Positions 1-15,581 of a DNA stretch of 39,619 bases are shown here, one piece after another (within the stretch, counting starts at the first letter, position 1; each line of letters starts with the position of its first letter). The notes beneath the pieces were generated by a model that was not told the origin of the DNA, did no database searches, and saw only the letters and a program-made list of their open reading frames with translations. This stretch comes from CAZIGK01 sp964538615. GTDB lineage: Bacteria > Pseudomonadota > Alphaproteobacteria > Rickettsiales > RI-342. The stretch covers positions 1 through 39,619 of the forward strand of contig CAZIGK010000017.1 in assembly GCA_964538615.1 (NCBI GenBank), given 5' to 3'. The position numbers and the translations under genes are program-made.

Positions 1-9
1 GAGTTAACC

Positions 10-1200
10 ATGTCAAAAGAGAAGTTTGAGCGTAATAAGCCGCATGTGAACATTGGGACGATTGGTCACGTGGATCATGGCAAGACGTCACTGACGGCAG
101 CGATTACGAAGACGCTGGCGAAAGCGGGTGGTGCGAAATACACGGCCTATGATGAGATTGACAAAGCCCCGGAAGAAAAAGCCCGTGGTATTACGATTTC
201 GACCGCGCATGTGGAATATGAGACCAAAAACCGCCACTATGCGCACGTGGATTGCCCTGGTCACGCTGATTATGTGAAGAACATGATCACGGGTGCTGCC
301 CAGATGGATGGCGCGATTCTGGTGGTATCGGCTGCTGACGGCCCCATGCCACAGACGCGCGAGCATATTTTGCTGGCACGTCAGGTGGGTGTTCCTGCGG
401 TTGTGGTGTTTTTGAATAAAGCCGATCAAGTAGATGATCCGGAATTGCTGGATCTGGTTGAGCTGGAAGTACGTGAGCTATTGTCTTCTTATAACTTCCC
501 AGGGGATGATATTCCGATTGTGCGCGGCTCTGCGCTGTGCGCTTTGGAAGATAAGAACCCAGATTTGGGCGAGAACGCCATTTTGAAGCTGATGGAGGCG
601 GTGGATGCCTATATTCCGCAGCCTGAGCGTGCGACGGATAAAGCCTTTTTGATGCCAATTGAAGATGTGTTTTCGATTTCTGGCCGTGGAACGGTGGTGA
701 CGGGACGCGTGGAAGCGGGCATTGTGAAAGTAGGTGAGGAAGTGGAGATTGTTGGGATTACCGATACGATCAAAACCACCTGCACGGGCGTTGAGATGTT
801 CCGCAAGCTGCTGGATGAAGGCCGTGCGGGCGATAACGTGGGTGTGCTGCTGCGTGGTACGAAGCGTGAAGAAGTGCAGCGCGGTCAGGTATTGGCCAAA
901 CCGGGCAGCATCAAGCCGCACACGAAGTTTGAGGCTGAAGTTTATGTGCTGACGAAAGAGGAAGGTGGCCGTCATACGCCATTTTTCAACAATTACCGTC
1001 CGCAGTTTTACTTCCGCACGACGGATGTGACGGGCACGGTGACCTTGCCAAGCGGCACAGAGATGGTGATGCCTGGTGATAACATCCGTATTGGCGTGGA
1101 ATTGATTGCGCCGATTGCGATGGATGAGGGTTTGCGCTTTGCTATTCGCGAGGGTGGCCGCACCGTCGGTGCCGGCGTCGTATCCAAAATTACGGCGTAA
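10..1200 (+). CDS. tuf: Elongation factor Tu, copy 1
   Basis: This GTPase delivers aminoacyl-tRNA to the ribosomal A site in the cytoplasm. At 396 aa it has the usual full length. Visible GTP-binding motifs are GHVDHGKT (residues 19-26), DCPGH (82-86) and NKAD (137-140), followed by the two beta-barrel domains. The ATG at 10 begins the conserved MSKEKFERNKPHVNIG start; too little upstream sequence is present to judge the ribosome binding site. It precedes tRNA-Trp, secE and nusG, the position of tufB in many proteobacteria. Oddities: by hand count roughly three quarters of its Thr codons are ACG, whereas fusA in this window mostly uses ACC. Its first 55 bases also differ at eight positions from the second tuf copy at 39565. 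Identity is certain. Confidence 0.99.
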   Translation: MSKEKFERNKPHVNIGTIGHVDHGKTSLTAAITKTLAKAGGAKYTAYDEIDKAPEEKARGITISTAHVEYETKNRHYAHVDCPGHADYVKNMITGAAQMDGAILVVSAADGPMPQTREHILLARQVGVPAVVVFLNKADQVDDPELLDLVELEVRELLSSYNFPGDDIPIVRGSALCALEDKNPDLGENAILKLMEAVDAYIPQPERATDKAFLMPIEDVFSISGRGTVVTGRVEAGIVKVGEEVEIVGITDTIKTTCTGVEMFRKLLDEGRAGDNVGVLLRGTKREEVQRGQVLAKPGSIKPHTKFEAEVYVLTKEEGGRHTPFFNNYRPQFYFRTTDVTGTVTLPSGTEMVMPGDNIRIGVELIAPIAMDEGLRFAIREGGRTVGAGVVSKITA

Positions 1201-1207
1201 GCACGGG

Positions 1208-1216
1208 TGGTATAAT
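1208..1216 (+). promoter_or_regulatory. Extended -10 promoter element after tuf
   Basis: TGGTATAAT, a perfect extended -10 (TGn plus TATAAT), lies 8 bases after the tuf stop. No good -35 hexamer lies 16-18 bases upstream, as is usual for extended -10 promoters. Transcription would start near 1223 and run into the hairpin at 1234-1262. It is the only promoter-like element seen before tRNA-Trp. Confidence 0.45.
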
Positions 1217-1233
1217 TTACTGTTGCGAGTGAG

Positions 1234-1276
1234 CGTGGCTGGCGTTAGAAGCGTCAGCCACGTTTGTATTTTTGTT
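1234..1276 (+). terminator. Rho-independent terminator after tuf
   Basis: An 11-bp stem (1234-1244 with 1252-1262, one G-U pair) closes a 7-base loop and is followed by a T-rich stretch from 1263. It separates tuf from tRNA-Trp, so tRNA-Trp, secE and nusG may depend on partial read-through or on the element at 1208. Confidence 0.8.
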
Positions 1277-1278
1277 GA

Positions 1279-1354
1279 AGGGGTATAGCTCAGTTGGTAG
1301 AGCGACGGTCTCCAAAACCGTAGGTCGCGGGTTCGAATCCTGCTGCCCCTGCCA
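1279..1354 (+). tRNA. trnW: tRNA-Trp (anticodon CCA)
   Basis: The 76-base cloverleaf has a 7-bp acceptor stem (AGGGGTA with TGCCCCT, one wobble pair). It has a D arm containing AGCTCAGTTGGTAGAGC, a 5-bp anticodon stem ACGGT/ACCGT with loop CTCCAAA, and the T-loop GTTCGAATC. Discriminator G1351 and an encoded CCA (1352-1354) follow. The anticodon is at 1312-1314. A tRNA-Trp between tuf and secE is a classic bacterial arrangement. Confidence 0.98.
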
Positions 1355-1399
1355 CCCCCGGTAACGGATGTGTTTATATTGCGCGAGAGGAAGCACGGC

Positions 1400-1603
1400 A
1401 TGGCCAGCAAAACCACTCCGGCCGAGTTTATCCGTCAGGTGCGCCGTGAAGGCAAAAAAGTCACCTGGCCAAGCCGGAAAGAGACATTGGTATCTACCCT
1501 GATGGTCATGATACTGTCTGTTTTCGCGGCGGTTTTTTTTCTGCTCATTGACAATCTGTCGTCTTGGGCTGTCCAGATGCTCTTAGGGCTTGGGAGATTA
1601 TAG
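1400..1603 (+). CDS. secE: Protein translocase subunit SecE
   Basis: SecE is the small inner-membrane subunit of the SecYEG protein-conducting channel. The 67-aa product carries the family signature VTWPSRKETLVSTLMVMI followed by one transmembrane helix (about residues 30-58), the single-helix form common in alphaproteobacteria. I chose ATG 1400 (MASKTTPAEF) over the upstream ATG at 1370 because AGAGG at 1386-1390 sits 9 bases before it and the protein then begins like its homologues. Three bases separate it from nusG, so the pair is almost certainly co-transcribed. Confidence 0.95.
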   Translation: MASKTTPAEFIRQVRREGKKVTWPSRKETLVSTLMVMILSVFAAVFFLLIDNLSSWAVQMLLGLGRL

Positions 1604-1606
1604 TTT

Positions 1607-2134
1607 ATGTCACGTTGGTATATAATTCACGCAATGTCCGGCCACGAGAAAAAAGTGGCACAAACCATTCGTGAAAAAGCATTGCAACATAATCTGCAGG
1701 ATCAGATTGAAGATGTTGTGGTGCCAATGGAAGAAGTGATTGAGGTGCGCAACGGTAAAAAAGTCGCTGCCGAGCGCAAATTCTATCCTGGTTATATTCT
1801 GGTAAAAATGGAACTGAATGACCGTACCTGGCATTTGGTGAAAAACGTTCCATCCGTCTCTGGCTTTCTGGGGGGCGGCGGTAAGCCACAGCCTATTCCG
1901 GAACGTGAAGCAGAGAAAATTTTCAGCCAGATGCGAGAAGGTGTCGAGAAGCCGAAGCATTCAGTCATTTACGAAGTGGGCGAGAGCGTAAAGGTGATAG
2001 ATGGCCCGTTCGAGTCTTTTGTTGGGGTTGTGGAAGAGGTGGAGGAAGAGAAAGCCCGCCTGAAACTGTCTGTCTCTATCTTCGGTCGTCCGACTCCAGT
2101 GGATTTGGAATTTTCGCAAGTCGAAAAAGTTTGA
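1607..2134 (+). CDS. nusG: Transcription termination/antitermination factor NusG
   Basis: NusG binds RNA polymerase during elongation and links it to Rho or to the ribosome. The 175-aa product begins SRWYIIHAMSGHEKKVAQTI, the start of the NGN domain (about residues 3-115). The C-terminal KOW domain runs about 123-175 and contains VGESVKVIDGPFESFVG. Length and domain order are normal. GGGAG upstream and the tight link to secE support the ATG at 1607. Its stop codon overlaps a consensus -35 hexamer, and a terminator follows at once, so nusG ends this transcription unit. Confidence 0.98.
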   Translation: MSRWYIIHAMSGHEKKVAQTIREKALQHNLQDQIEDVVVPMEEVIEVRNGKKVAAERKFYPGYILVKMELNDRTWHLVKNVPSVSGFLGGGGKPQPIPEREAEKIFSQMREGVEKPKHSVIYEVGESVKVIDGPFESFVGVVEEVEEEKARLKLSVSIFGRPTPVDLEFSQVEKV

Positions 2135-2159
2135 CAAGCATTTCATACCCTGATAAAGA
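2131..2159 (+). promoter_or_regulatory. Candidate rplK-operon promoter overlapping nusG stop
   Basis: A consensus -35 TTGACA (2131-2136) overlaps the nusG TGA. After a 17-base spacer comes a weak -10, TAAAGA (2154-2159, three of six matches). The predicted start, about 2166, lies at the end of the left arm of the next terminator. New transcripts would therefore lack that arm and escape termination. The -35 is convincing; the -10 is marginal. Confidence 0.4.
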
Positions 2160-2192
2160 GCGCCTTCACTTGTTTGGTAAGGCGCTTTTTTT
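2159..2192 (+). terminator. Rho-independent terminator after nusG
   Basis: The perfect 8-bp stem AGCGCCTT/AAGGCGCT (2159-2166 with 2179-2186) has a 12-base loop and runs into seven T residues (2186-2192). It separates the secE-nusG unit from the rplK operon. Confidence 0.85.
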
Positions 2193-2291
2193 GTCTTTTC
2201 AAATACAGGATACCACTAAGGTTGCATTCTGCTTCCGATGGTGGGACACGTCTCCAGCCGCAGGCTGATTTTCAACACGTGGAAGGTTTAT
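2193..2291 (+). promoter_or_regulatory. rplK leader with small hairpin
   Basis: This 99-base untranslated leader contains a 5-bp hairpin, CAGCC-GCA-GGCTG (2255-2267), just upstream of the rplK ribosome binding site GGAAGG (2281-2286). In many bacteria L1 represses rplK-rplA translation through a leader that mimics its 23S rRNA site. I could not identify that mimic with confidence here, so the regulatory role is inferred from position only. Confidence 0.3.
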
Positions 2292-2723
2292 ATGGCTAAG
2301 AAAATCGTAGGCTATATCAAGCTGGTGGTACCGGCTGGTAAAGCAAACCCGTCTCCTCCAATTGGTCCGGCTCTGGGTCAACGGGGTTTGAATATTATGG
2401 AGTTCTGCAAAGCGTTTAACGCAAAAACGCAGAGCATGGAAATCGGTATGCCGGTTCCGGTTGTGATCACTGCCTATGCAGATCGCACCTTTACTTTCGA
2501 AACCAAAACGCCGCCAGTATCCTATCTGGTGAAAAAGGCTGCCAAGCTGCAAAAAGGTTCGCAGGAAACGGGTAAAACCACAGTCGGGCGCATTACCGTG
2601 TCTCAAGCACGTGAAATCGCTCAAATGAAGATGCAAGATATGAACGCTAATGACATTGACGCCGCAACCCGCATGGTGATGGGTTCTGCTACGTCGATGG
2701 GCGTTGATGTGGTGGAGGGCTAA
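2292..2723 (+). CDS. rplK: 50S ribosomal protein L11
   Basis: L11 forms the base of the GTPase-associated centre on 23S rRNA. At 143 aa the length is typical. The N-terminal domain has the proline-rich PSPPIGPALGQRGLNIMEFC motif (about residues 21-40) known for thiostrepton binding in the family. The C-terminal RNA-binding domain ends with DIDAATRMVMGSATSMG. ATG 2292 is preceded by GGAAGG and gives the conserved MAKKIVGYIKL start; the open frame extends further upstream but is not conserved. It begins the rplK-rplA-rplJ-rplL operon, and rplA starts 4 bases after its stop. Confidence 0.98.
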   Translation: MAKKIVGYIKLVVPAGKANPSPPIGPALGQRGLNIMEFCKAFNAKTQSMEIGMPVPVVITAYADRTFTFETKTPPVSYLVKKAAKLQKGSQETGKTTVGRITVSQAREIAQMKMQDMNANDIDAATRMVMGSATSMGVDVVEG

Positions 2724-2727
2724 GTCC

Positions 2728-3447
2728 ATGGCTGCTACACAAAAAGCTCCAAAAGAAGGCAAGCGTTTCCACAAAGCGAATACGCTGGTGGATCGCAACA
2801 AACTTTACAGCCTGCAAGAGGCCGTTGCACTGCTGAAGCAAACAGCTTCTGCAAAGTTTGATGAAACAGTTGAAATTGCCGTGAATCTGGGTGTTGACCC
2901 ACGCAAGTCGGATCAGATGGTTCGTGGTGTGGTCGCAATGCCGAATGGTACCGGCAAATCTGTCCGTGTGGCGGTATTTGCCCGTGATGCTAAGGCTGAA
3001 GAAGCGAAAGCAGCCGGTGCCGAGATGGTGGGCGCAGATGATCTGGCAGAGTTGATCCTGAAAGGGGAAACCGGCTTTGATCGCTGTATTGCTACACCGG
3101 ATATGATGGCAGTCGTAGGGCGTCTTGGTAAGGTGCTGGGGCCACGTGGTCTGATGCCGAACCCGAAACTGGGTACTGTAACGCCGAACGTAGGTGAAGC
3201 GGTGAAGGCTGCGAAAAGCGGTCAGGTCGAGTTCCGTGCTGAGAAGGCAGGTATCGTGCATGCTGGGGTAGGGAAAGCAAGCTTCAGTGCAGAAGCACTG
3301 GAAGCGAATATCCGTGCTCTGGTAGATGCTTTGGAAAAAGCGAAGCCAACCGGTGCTAAAGGTACTTACATGAAACGTTTGTCTATGTCCCTGACCATGG
3401 GGCCGGGCATCAAGGTCGATCCTGCTTCCTTCAGTGAAGCAGCGTAA
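2728..3447 (+). CDS. rplA: 50S ribosomal protein L1
   Basis: L1 builds the mobile L1 stalk at the ribosomal E site and is the usual translational repressor of rplK-rplA. The product is 239 aa. Family motifs include DPRKSDQMVRG near residue 55, VGRLGKVLGPRGLMPNPKLGTVT (about 130-152), and a C-terminal GTYMKRLSMSLTMGPGIKVD. The start at 2728 (MAATQKAPKEGKRF) follows GGAGG at 2713-2717 inside the end of rplK; an upstream in-frame ATG at 2704 lies within rplK and is unlikely. Confidence 0.98.
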   Translation: MAATQKAPKEGKRFHKANTLVDRNKLYSLQEAVALLKQTASAKFDETVEIAVNLGVDPRKSDQMVRGVVAMPNGTGKSVRVAVFARDAKAEEAKAAGAEMVGADDLAELILKGETGFDRCIATPDMMAVVGRLGKVLGPRGLMPNPKLGTVTPNVGEAVKAAKSGQVEFRAEKAGIVHAGVGKASFSAEALEANIRALVDALEKAKPTGAKGTYMKRLSMSLTMGPGIKVDPASFSEAA

Positions 3448-3475
3448 GCGTTGACCAAATACAGGAGTAAAACGC

Positions 3476-3985
3476 ATGGATCGTAGTCAAAAACAAGCCT
3501 TCATTGAGGAGCTGAAAAGCGAGCTCAATGAAACGTCAACTCTGGTGGTAACCCACTATCAAGGTTTGACAGTTGCGGAAATCAGCAAGCTTCGTAACAA
3601 TATGCGCGAAGCAGGTGCCAAGTTCCGTGTTACCAAAAACACCCTGACCAAATTGGCAGTGGATGGAACCAAATTCGCTGAACTGACCAATCTGTTCACC
3701 GGTCCGGTTGCCATTGCCTATTCACAAGATCCGGTTGCTGCGGCCAAAGCAGCGGTCGAATTCGCCAAAGGTAACGATAATTTTAGCGTTATCGGCGGCG
3801 GGCTGGATGCCAAAGTTCTGTCGAAAGCAGAAGTGGAAGCACTGGCCAAAATGCCGTCGCTCGATGAGCTGCGTGCAAAAATTCTGGCAGTTATTCAAAC
3901 GCCTGCGACCCGTATCGCTGGTGTTCTGCAAGCTCCTGCCGGACAATTGGCCCGTGTCACCAAGGCCTACGCTGAAAAGGCCTGA
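3476..3985 (+). CDS. rplJ: 50S ribosomal protein L10
   Basis: L10 anchors L7/L12 dimers to the L11-rRNA base of the stalk. The 169-aa product has the N-terminal rRNA-binding region with THYQGLTVAEISKLR and KFRVTKNTLTKLA, and a C-terminal helix that carries L7/L12. AGGAG (3463-3467) precedes ATG 3476 at good spacing. Only 28 bases separate it from rplA, so there is no room for a long L10-binding leader of the Escherichia coli kind unless it lies within rplA. Confidence 0.97.
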   Translation: MDRSQKQAFIEELKSELNETSTLVVTHYQGLTVAEISKLRNNMREAGAKFRVTKNTLTKLAVDGTKFAELTNLFTGPVAIAYSQDPVAAAKAAVEFAKGNDNFSVIGGGLDAKVLSKAEVEALAKMPSLDELRAKILAVIQTPATRIAGVLQAPAGQLARVTKAYAEKA

Positions 3986-4043
3986 TGGCATTTTCATTCT
4001 CTTTTATTTCACTCTATCTAGCTAAACCAAGAGGTATATTAAC

Positions 4044-4421
4044 ATGGCTGCAAATCTTGAGAAACTGGTTGAAGACCTGTCCGCTCTGACCGTTATGGAA
4101 GCTGCTGAGCTGTCCAAACTGTTGGAAGAAAAGTGGGGCGTTTCTGCTGCTGCACCGGTAGCGGTTGCTGCTGTTGGCGCTGCTGCTCCTGCTGCTGCGG
4201 TTGAAGAGCAAACCGAATTCAACGTGATTCTGGCAGATGCTGGCGCGAACAAAATCAACGTGATTAAAGAAGTTCGTACCATCACCGGTCTGGGTCTGAA
4301 AGAAGCAAAAGATCTGGTAGAAGGTGCTCCTAAGCCAGTGAAAGAAGGCGTAAGCAAAGAAGAAGCTGCTAAGCTTAAAGAAGTGCTTGAAAAAGCAGGC
4401 GCTAAAGTTGAGCTGAAGTAA
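4044..4421 (+). CDS. rplL: 50S ribosomal protein L7/L12
   Basis: This acidic stalk protein recruits translational GTPases. The 125-aa product has an N-terminal dimerisation domain (about residues 1-35), an Ala/Val-rich hinge (about 36-53), and the C-terminal domain with FNVILADAGANKINVIKEVR and GLGLKEAKDLVEGAPKPVKE. AGAGG lies 8 bases before ATG 4044. It is the last ribosomal gene before a strong hairpin that separates it from rpoB. Composition and codon use are those of a highly expressed gene. Confidence 0.98.
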   Translation: MAANLEKLVEDLSALTVMEAAELSKLLEEKWGVSAAAPVAVAAVGAAAPAAAVEEQTEFNVILADAGANKINVIKEVRTITGLGLKEAKDLVEGAPKPVKEGVSKEEAAKLKEVLEKAGAKVELK

Positions 4422-4449
4422 TTTGTTCAGCGCGCTTTAAACAACGGGC

Positions 4450-4490
4450 AGGTACTGCGGAAATCAACTAATTCCGCAGTACCTTTCTGT
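4450..4490 (+). terminator. rplL-rpoB attenuator/terminator
   Basis: A perfect 13-bp stem (4450-4462 with 4472-4484) has a 9-base loop and is followed by the T-rich TTCTGTGTTT. The position matches the well-known partial terminator between rplL and rpoB that lowers polymerase expression relative to ribosomal proteins. No clear separate rpoB promoter is seen in 4491-4654. Confidence 0.85.
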
Positions 4491-4654
4491 GTTTACGACT
4501 ATGTGTTTGTATTTTTCTGTAAAGAGGTCTACAAAACACAGCCGGGGGGTTTTTGAACACCCTTTCCCTCACCTGATACCTGACGTTGCGCAAAGGTTTT
4601 TTCAGGTGGCTAAGCAGGGAAATCACCGCAACAGCCTATGGGTTCGTTTTTGCT

Positions 4655-8752
<4,098 letters not shown>

Positions 8753-8853
8753 GGCATGGGGAGGGGGCTAGATGCCTCCTCCTTATTGCCGATTCTTTGC
8801 CTTTTCCGTTTACCCGGCAGGTTTTCTGCCCACCCTATACAGGAGTTGTCCCG

Positions 8854-13074
<4,221 letters not shown>

Positions 13075-13100
13075 GCCAATCGCTCTCGCCAGTCTGCATC

Positions 13101-13138
13101 AAAACCACCCGCCCTTGAAAAAGAGGGCGGGTGGTTTT
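13101..13138 (+). terminator. Rho-independent terminator after rpoC
   Basis: A perfect 14-bp stem (13101-13114 with 13125-13138) begins with four A and ends with four T, so it could work in both directions. It closes the rplK-rpoC block and marks the left edge of the accessory region. Confidence 0.9.
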
Positions 13139-13941
13139 CGTTTGGGTAGATAGGACGTGGAGAGGAATGGCGCGCCTATGCACAACAGTTGGGCTGTTCA
13201 TACGCTAAACGCAGTGAGGAATAGAGCATGATCTATCAAGTAGTGGGTACGCAGATAAATCGATGAAAAACGGTAGATTATGGCCGCTGTCATGCGGTAA
13301 CCTCTGGCCAGTGGTGACCGCGTTATCCCTATGCTAAAAGGCCGATGCCCATGGCTAAACGCAATTGGGCTGCCTGTTGATCTTCCCGCAGGGTAATATC
13401 CGTGATGGCTGGATGGCAGGCACCACCAACCTCCACAGTGAATACGTCACTCAAATCACGCGGAGATGATGCCCCAGCGTTTATGGGCGAAAAAAATGGC
13501 AGCCCCGACATAGAAAATGATCGCCAATGTGGATGGTTACGCAGAGCGTAGCTTAGCATTTTCGAGCGCAGCCTGATGCTCTAATGCGAAAGACGTGGTC
13601 TGCATTGCGCTGCCGTCATCATAACGTTCAGTCAGGATACCCTGTTGATACAGTGCGGCACTTGTCGCTTCTTGTGTGAAAGTGGTCAGTGTCATAAGCA
13701 TCTCCCATCGTCTGGACTTATTCTATGATCAGAGTAGTGCATGAATGTGACAGGTCGATGACAGAGAAGAGAGGGAAGCGTTGTTTTTATCGTTTTTACA
13801 TTGGTCTGCGCCGCTCACTCTGCGTCTCACCCCCCCCAATCTCTTTGAGGGTGTCCCAACAAGACCATGAACAGCTTTATCGGCAGGGAAAGGAAACGAA
13901 AACTCTCTTCACAACAGGGCAAGATCACCCAAGTTTCAGGG
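13139..13941. other. Gene-poor spacer with possible gene remnants
   Basis: About 800 bases hold no recognisable gene. The minus strand has a plausible 52-codon ORF (13537-13695). In the same frame just past its stop are about 26 hydrophobic codons (AIIFYVGAAIFF), as if a small membrane protein gene had been cut by a stop. A second overlapping minus-strand frame (stop at 13329, up to 76 codons) resembles nothing I know. The rest contains only very short frames. No transposase, inverted-repeat ends or tRNA are seen. Confidence 0.5.
13537..13695 (-). CDS. Hypothetical small protein (52 aa)
   Basis: I do not recognise this ORF. It begins MTLTTFTQEATSAALYQQG and is polar, with helix-forming residues (SFALEHQAALENAKLRSA) at the end. 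GGAG lies about 7 bases upstream of the ATG at 13695, which is the main reason to consider it real. After its TAA the same frame continues with a hydrophobic stretch, so it could be the front half of a broken membrane protein gene. It is isolated, and no promoter was convincing. Confidence 0.35.
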   Translation of the reverse strand: MTLTTFTQEATSAALYQQGILTERYDDGSAMQTTSFALEHQAALENAKLRSA

Positions 13942-15444
13942 CTATATTTCTTCTGAGTGGGTATTGCGTGCCAACAGCGTGCGGGTTTTGCGTTTTTGCT
14001 CATCAAAGTAGCTTTGCACGACCCGTTGTGCGGCGCGGAACTGCGCCAAATGACGCCCGGTCAGCTTGTTATTGGGCAGCACCTTCACTTTTGCCGGGTT
14101 AACCAGAGAACCAGATTTGGTGATTTCAAAATGCAAGTGTGGGCCAGTGGAGCGGCCTGTCGTTCCGACATAGGCAACAATCTGTCCTTGCTTCACCTTG
14201 CTGCCACGGCGAAGGCCTTTACCAAAGCGACTGGCATGGGCATAGGCGGTGCTGTAACCATTTGCATGGCGGATACGCACAAAATTGCCGTAGCTGCCAT
14301 TGCGACCAAGGTAATCAATGACTCCATCACCGGCCGCAAAAATGGGCGTGCCGGTTGGCGCAGCGAAATCTACCCCTTTGTGCATTTTGGAATAACCCAA
14401 AATCGGGTGCCGACGCATGCCGAATCCTGAAGAAATACGCGCACCATCTACCGGGGTACGGAGGAAGCTTTTACGAACACTGGTGCCATTCGCATCGTAA
14501 TAGGCGACATCCCCGGCAAGTTCGTAACGGTAGATTTGCAATTCTCTGCCTTGCAAATTAAGCGCAGCGTAGAGCATGGAGCCATTGCGCGCTACTTTGC
14601 CTTCCGGTGTGAGAAATTGCTCGTAGAGGATATGAAAGCGGTCACTGGGATGTATATCCCGCTGAAAGTCAACGTTGTAGCTGAATTCCCGTATCATGGC
14701 ATTCAGTACTTTTAGGGGAACCCCCGCTTTGCTGGCGGCTTGCGAAAGAGAGGAAGAAATTTCACCTTCTACCGCAATCACCTCTTTGTGCAGTGGTAGC
14801 ATGATTTCCTCTGCGGAAAAGTCACCACTGGGGTTGCGTATCGCTACTAACTGAAGCTCTGGGCGGGTTTCCAGTGTTGCTTCGCGCAGTACAATGGATC
14901 CTTCATTATCTGGCTGGAAATTAACCTTCAATCTCTGTCCCACTTTCAGGCTGCGCATATCCACGTGGGGTTTATAGGCATCCACAATATTCTGGGCCTC
15001 TTCAAACTCTGCGCCGCTTTCCAGCAGCATTTCCATCAGGTTGGTGCCACGGGCAATACGTAACACCTGCTCACCTGGCGACACGGCCAGTGATGGAGCA
15101 AGGCTTAAACGAATGGGGGACATTTTGGCCAGTGCTACAGCAGGATCCATCAAGTTCAATGGCCGATACAGGGAATGCTCATCCGTATCCGGCAGTGGAG
15201 CGGGAACGGACAAAGGCGCCAATACAGGTTCAGGGGTATTCTGAGAGGCGGTAGGTGTTTGCGGTGCTGTGGCAAAAATGACGCCCGCGCAGCAGGCCGC
15301 CCCGATAGAAAACCATAGCATATCTCGCAGGCCGGGTCTGTAGGCCGCGACTTTGCTAAGGCCGTATAAGCCGCGACCAATCAGCTCGGCAACATCCAGA
15401 GATGAGGAAGGCTTGGTGTGGTGCTGCATGGTGGTTGTTGTCAT
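13942..15444 (-). CDS. M23 family metallopeptidase (LytM-like), membrane anchored
   Basis: This is probably a zinc endopeptidase that cleaves, or helps regulate cleavage of, peptidoglycan cross-bridges in the periplasm. The 500-aa product has one N-terminal transmembrane segment (about residues 43-62) and a Pro-rich linker. A LysM/OapA-like region follows (about 125-176, SPGEQVLRIARGTNL to VGQRLKVNF), then a C-terminal M23 domain (about 333-455). The zinc ligands are visible in HKGVD (H355, D359) and HLHFE (H436/H438), so it should be catalytic. ATG 15444 is preferred to ATG 15459 because the likely promoter would leave the latter only about 11 bases of leader. It lies 137 bases downstream of the cyclase gene but seems to have its own promoter. 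Confidence 0.9.
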   Translation of the reverse strand: MTTTTMQHHTKPSSSLDVAELIGRGLYGLSKVAAYRPGLRDMLWFSIGAACCAGVIFATAPQTPTASQNTPEPVLAPLSVPAPLPDTDEHSLYRPLNLMDPAVALAKMSPIRLSLAPSLAVSPGEQVLRIARGTNLMEMLLESGAEFEEAQNIVDAYKPHVDMRSLKVGQRLKVNFQPDNEGSIVLREATLETRPELQLVAIRNPSGDFSAEEIMLPLHKEVIAVEGEISSSLSQAASKAGVPLKVLNAMIREFSYNVDFQRDIHPSDRFHILYEQFLTPEGKVARNGSMLYAALNLQGRELQIYRYELAGDVAYYDANGTSVRKSFLRTPVDGARISSGFGMRRHPILGYSKMHKGVDFAAPTGTPIFAAGDGVIDYLGRNGSYGNFVRIRHANGYSTAYAHASRFGKGLRRGSKVKQGQIVAYVGTTGRSTGPHLHFEITKSGSLVNPAKVKVLPNNKLTGRHLAQFRAAQRVVQSYFDEQKRKTRTLLARNTHSEEI

Positions 15445-15476
15445 CCCAATCGCCTGCATTCAATATCTATTAATAT

Positions 15477-15505
15477 TTTATAGACAGGCTACCATATTTT
15501 GTAAA
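15477..15505 (-). promoter_or_regulatory. Sigma-70-like promoter for the M23 peptidase gene
   Basis: On the minus strand, TTTACA (plus positions 15500-15505) and TATAAA (15477-15482) are separated by exactly 17 bases. Each matches the consensus at five of six positions. Transcription would start near 15470, just upstream of the peptidase start codon. Confidence 0.7.
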
Positions 15506-15581
15506 GTACCGATGTGACTTTTTTACGACAGTGATAGAAAAAAGCGGTCACGATGTCGATATAGATACGGATATAGAGACA

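Noticed and set aside
478..1416. 312-codon frame antisense to tuf and across tRNA-Trp
   Set aside because: It covers a tRNA and tuf on the other strand. Stretches such as SRIRTRDLRFWRPSLYQLSYTP are the familiar translated tRNA artefact.
3448..3475. L10-type autoregulatory leader before rplJ
   Set aside because: The gap is only 28 bases and shows no structure, so no leader can be supported.
4586..4654. TTG start adding 23 residues to RpoB
   Set aside because: The extra residues are not like RpoB N termini, and no ribosome binding site precedes the TTG.
13329..13559. 76-codon minus-strand frame next to the 52-codon ORF
   Set aside because: It overlaps the better-supported ORF, has no ribosome binding site at either possible start, and resembles nothing I know; it is mentioned only as possible debris.
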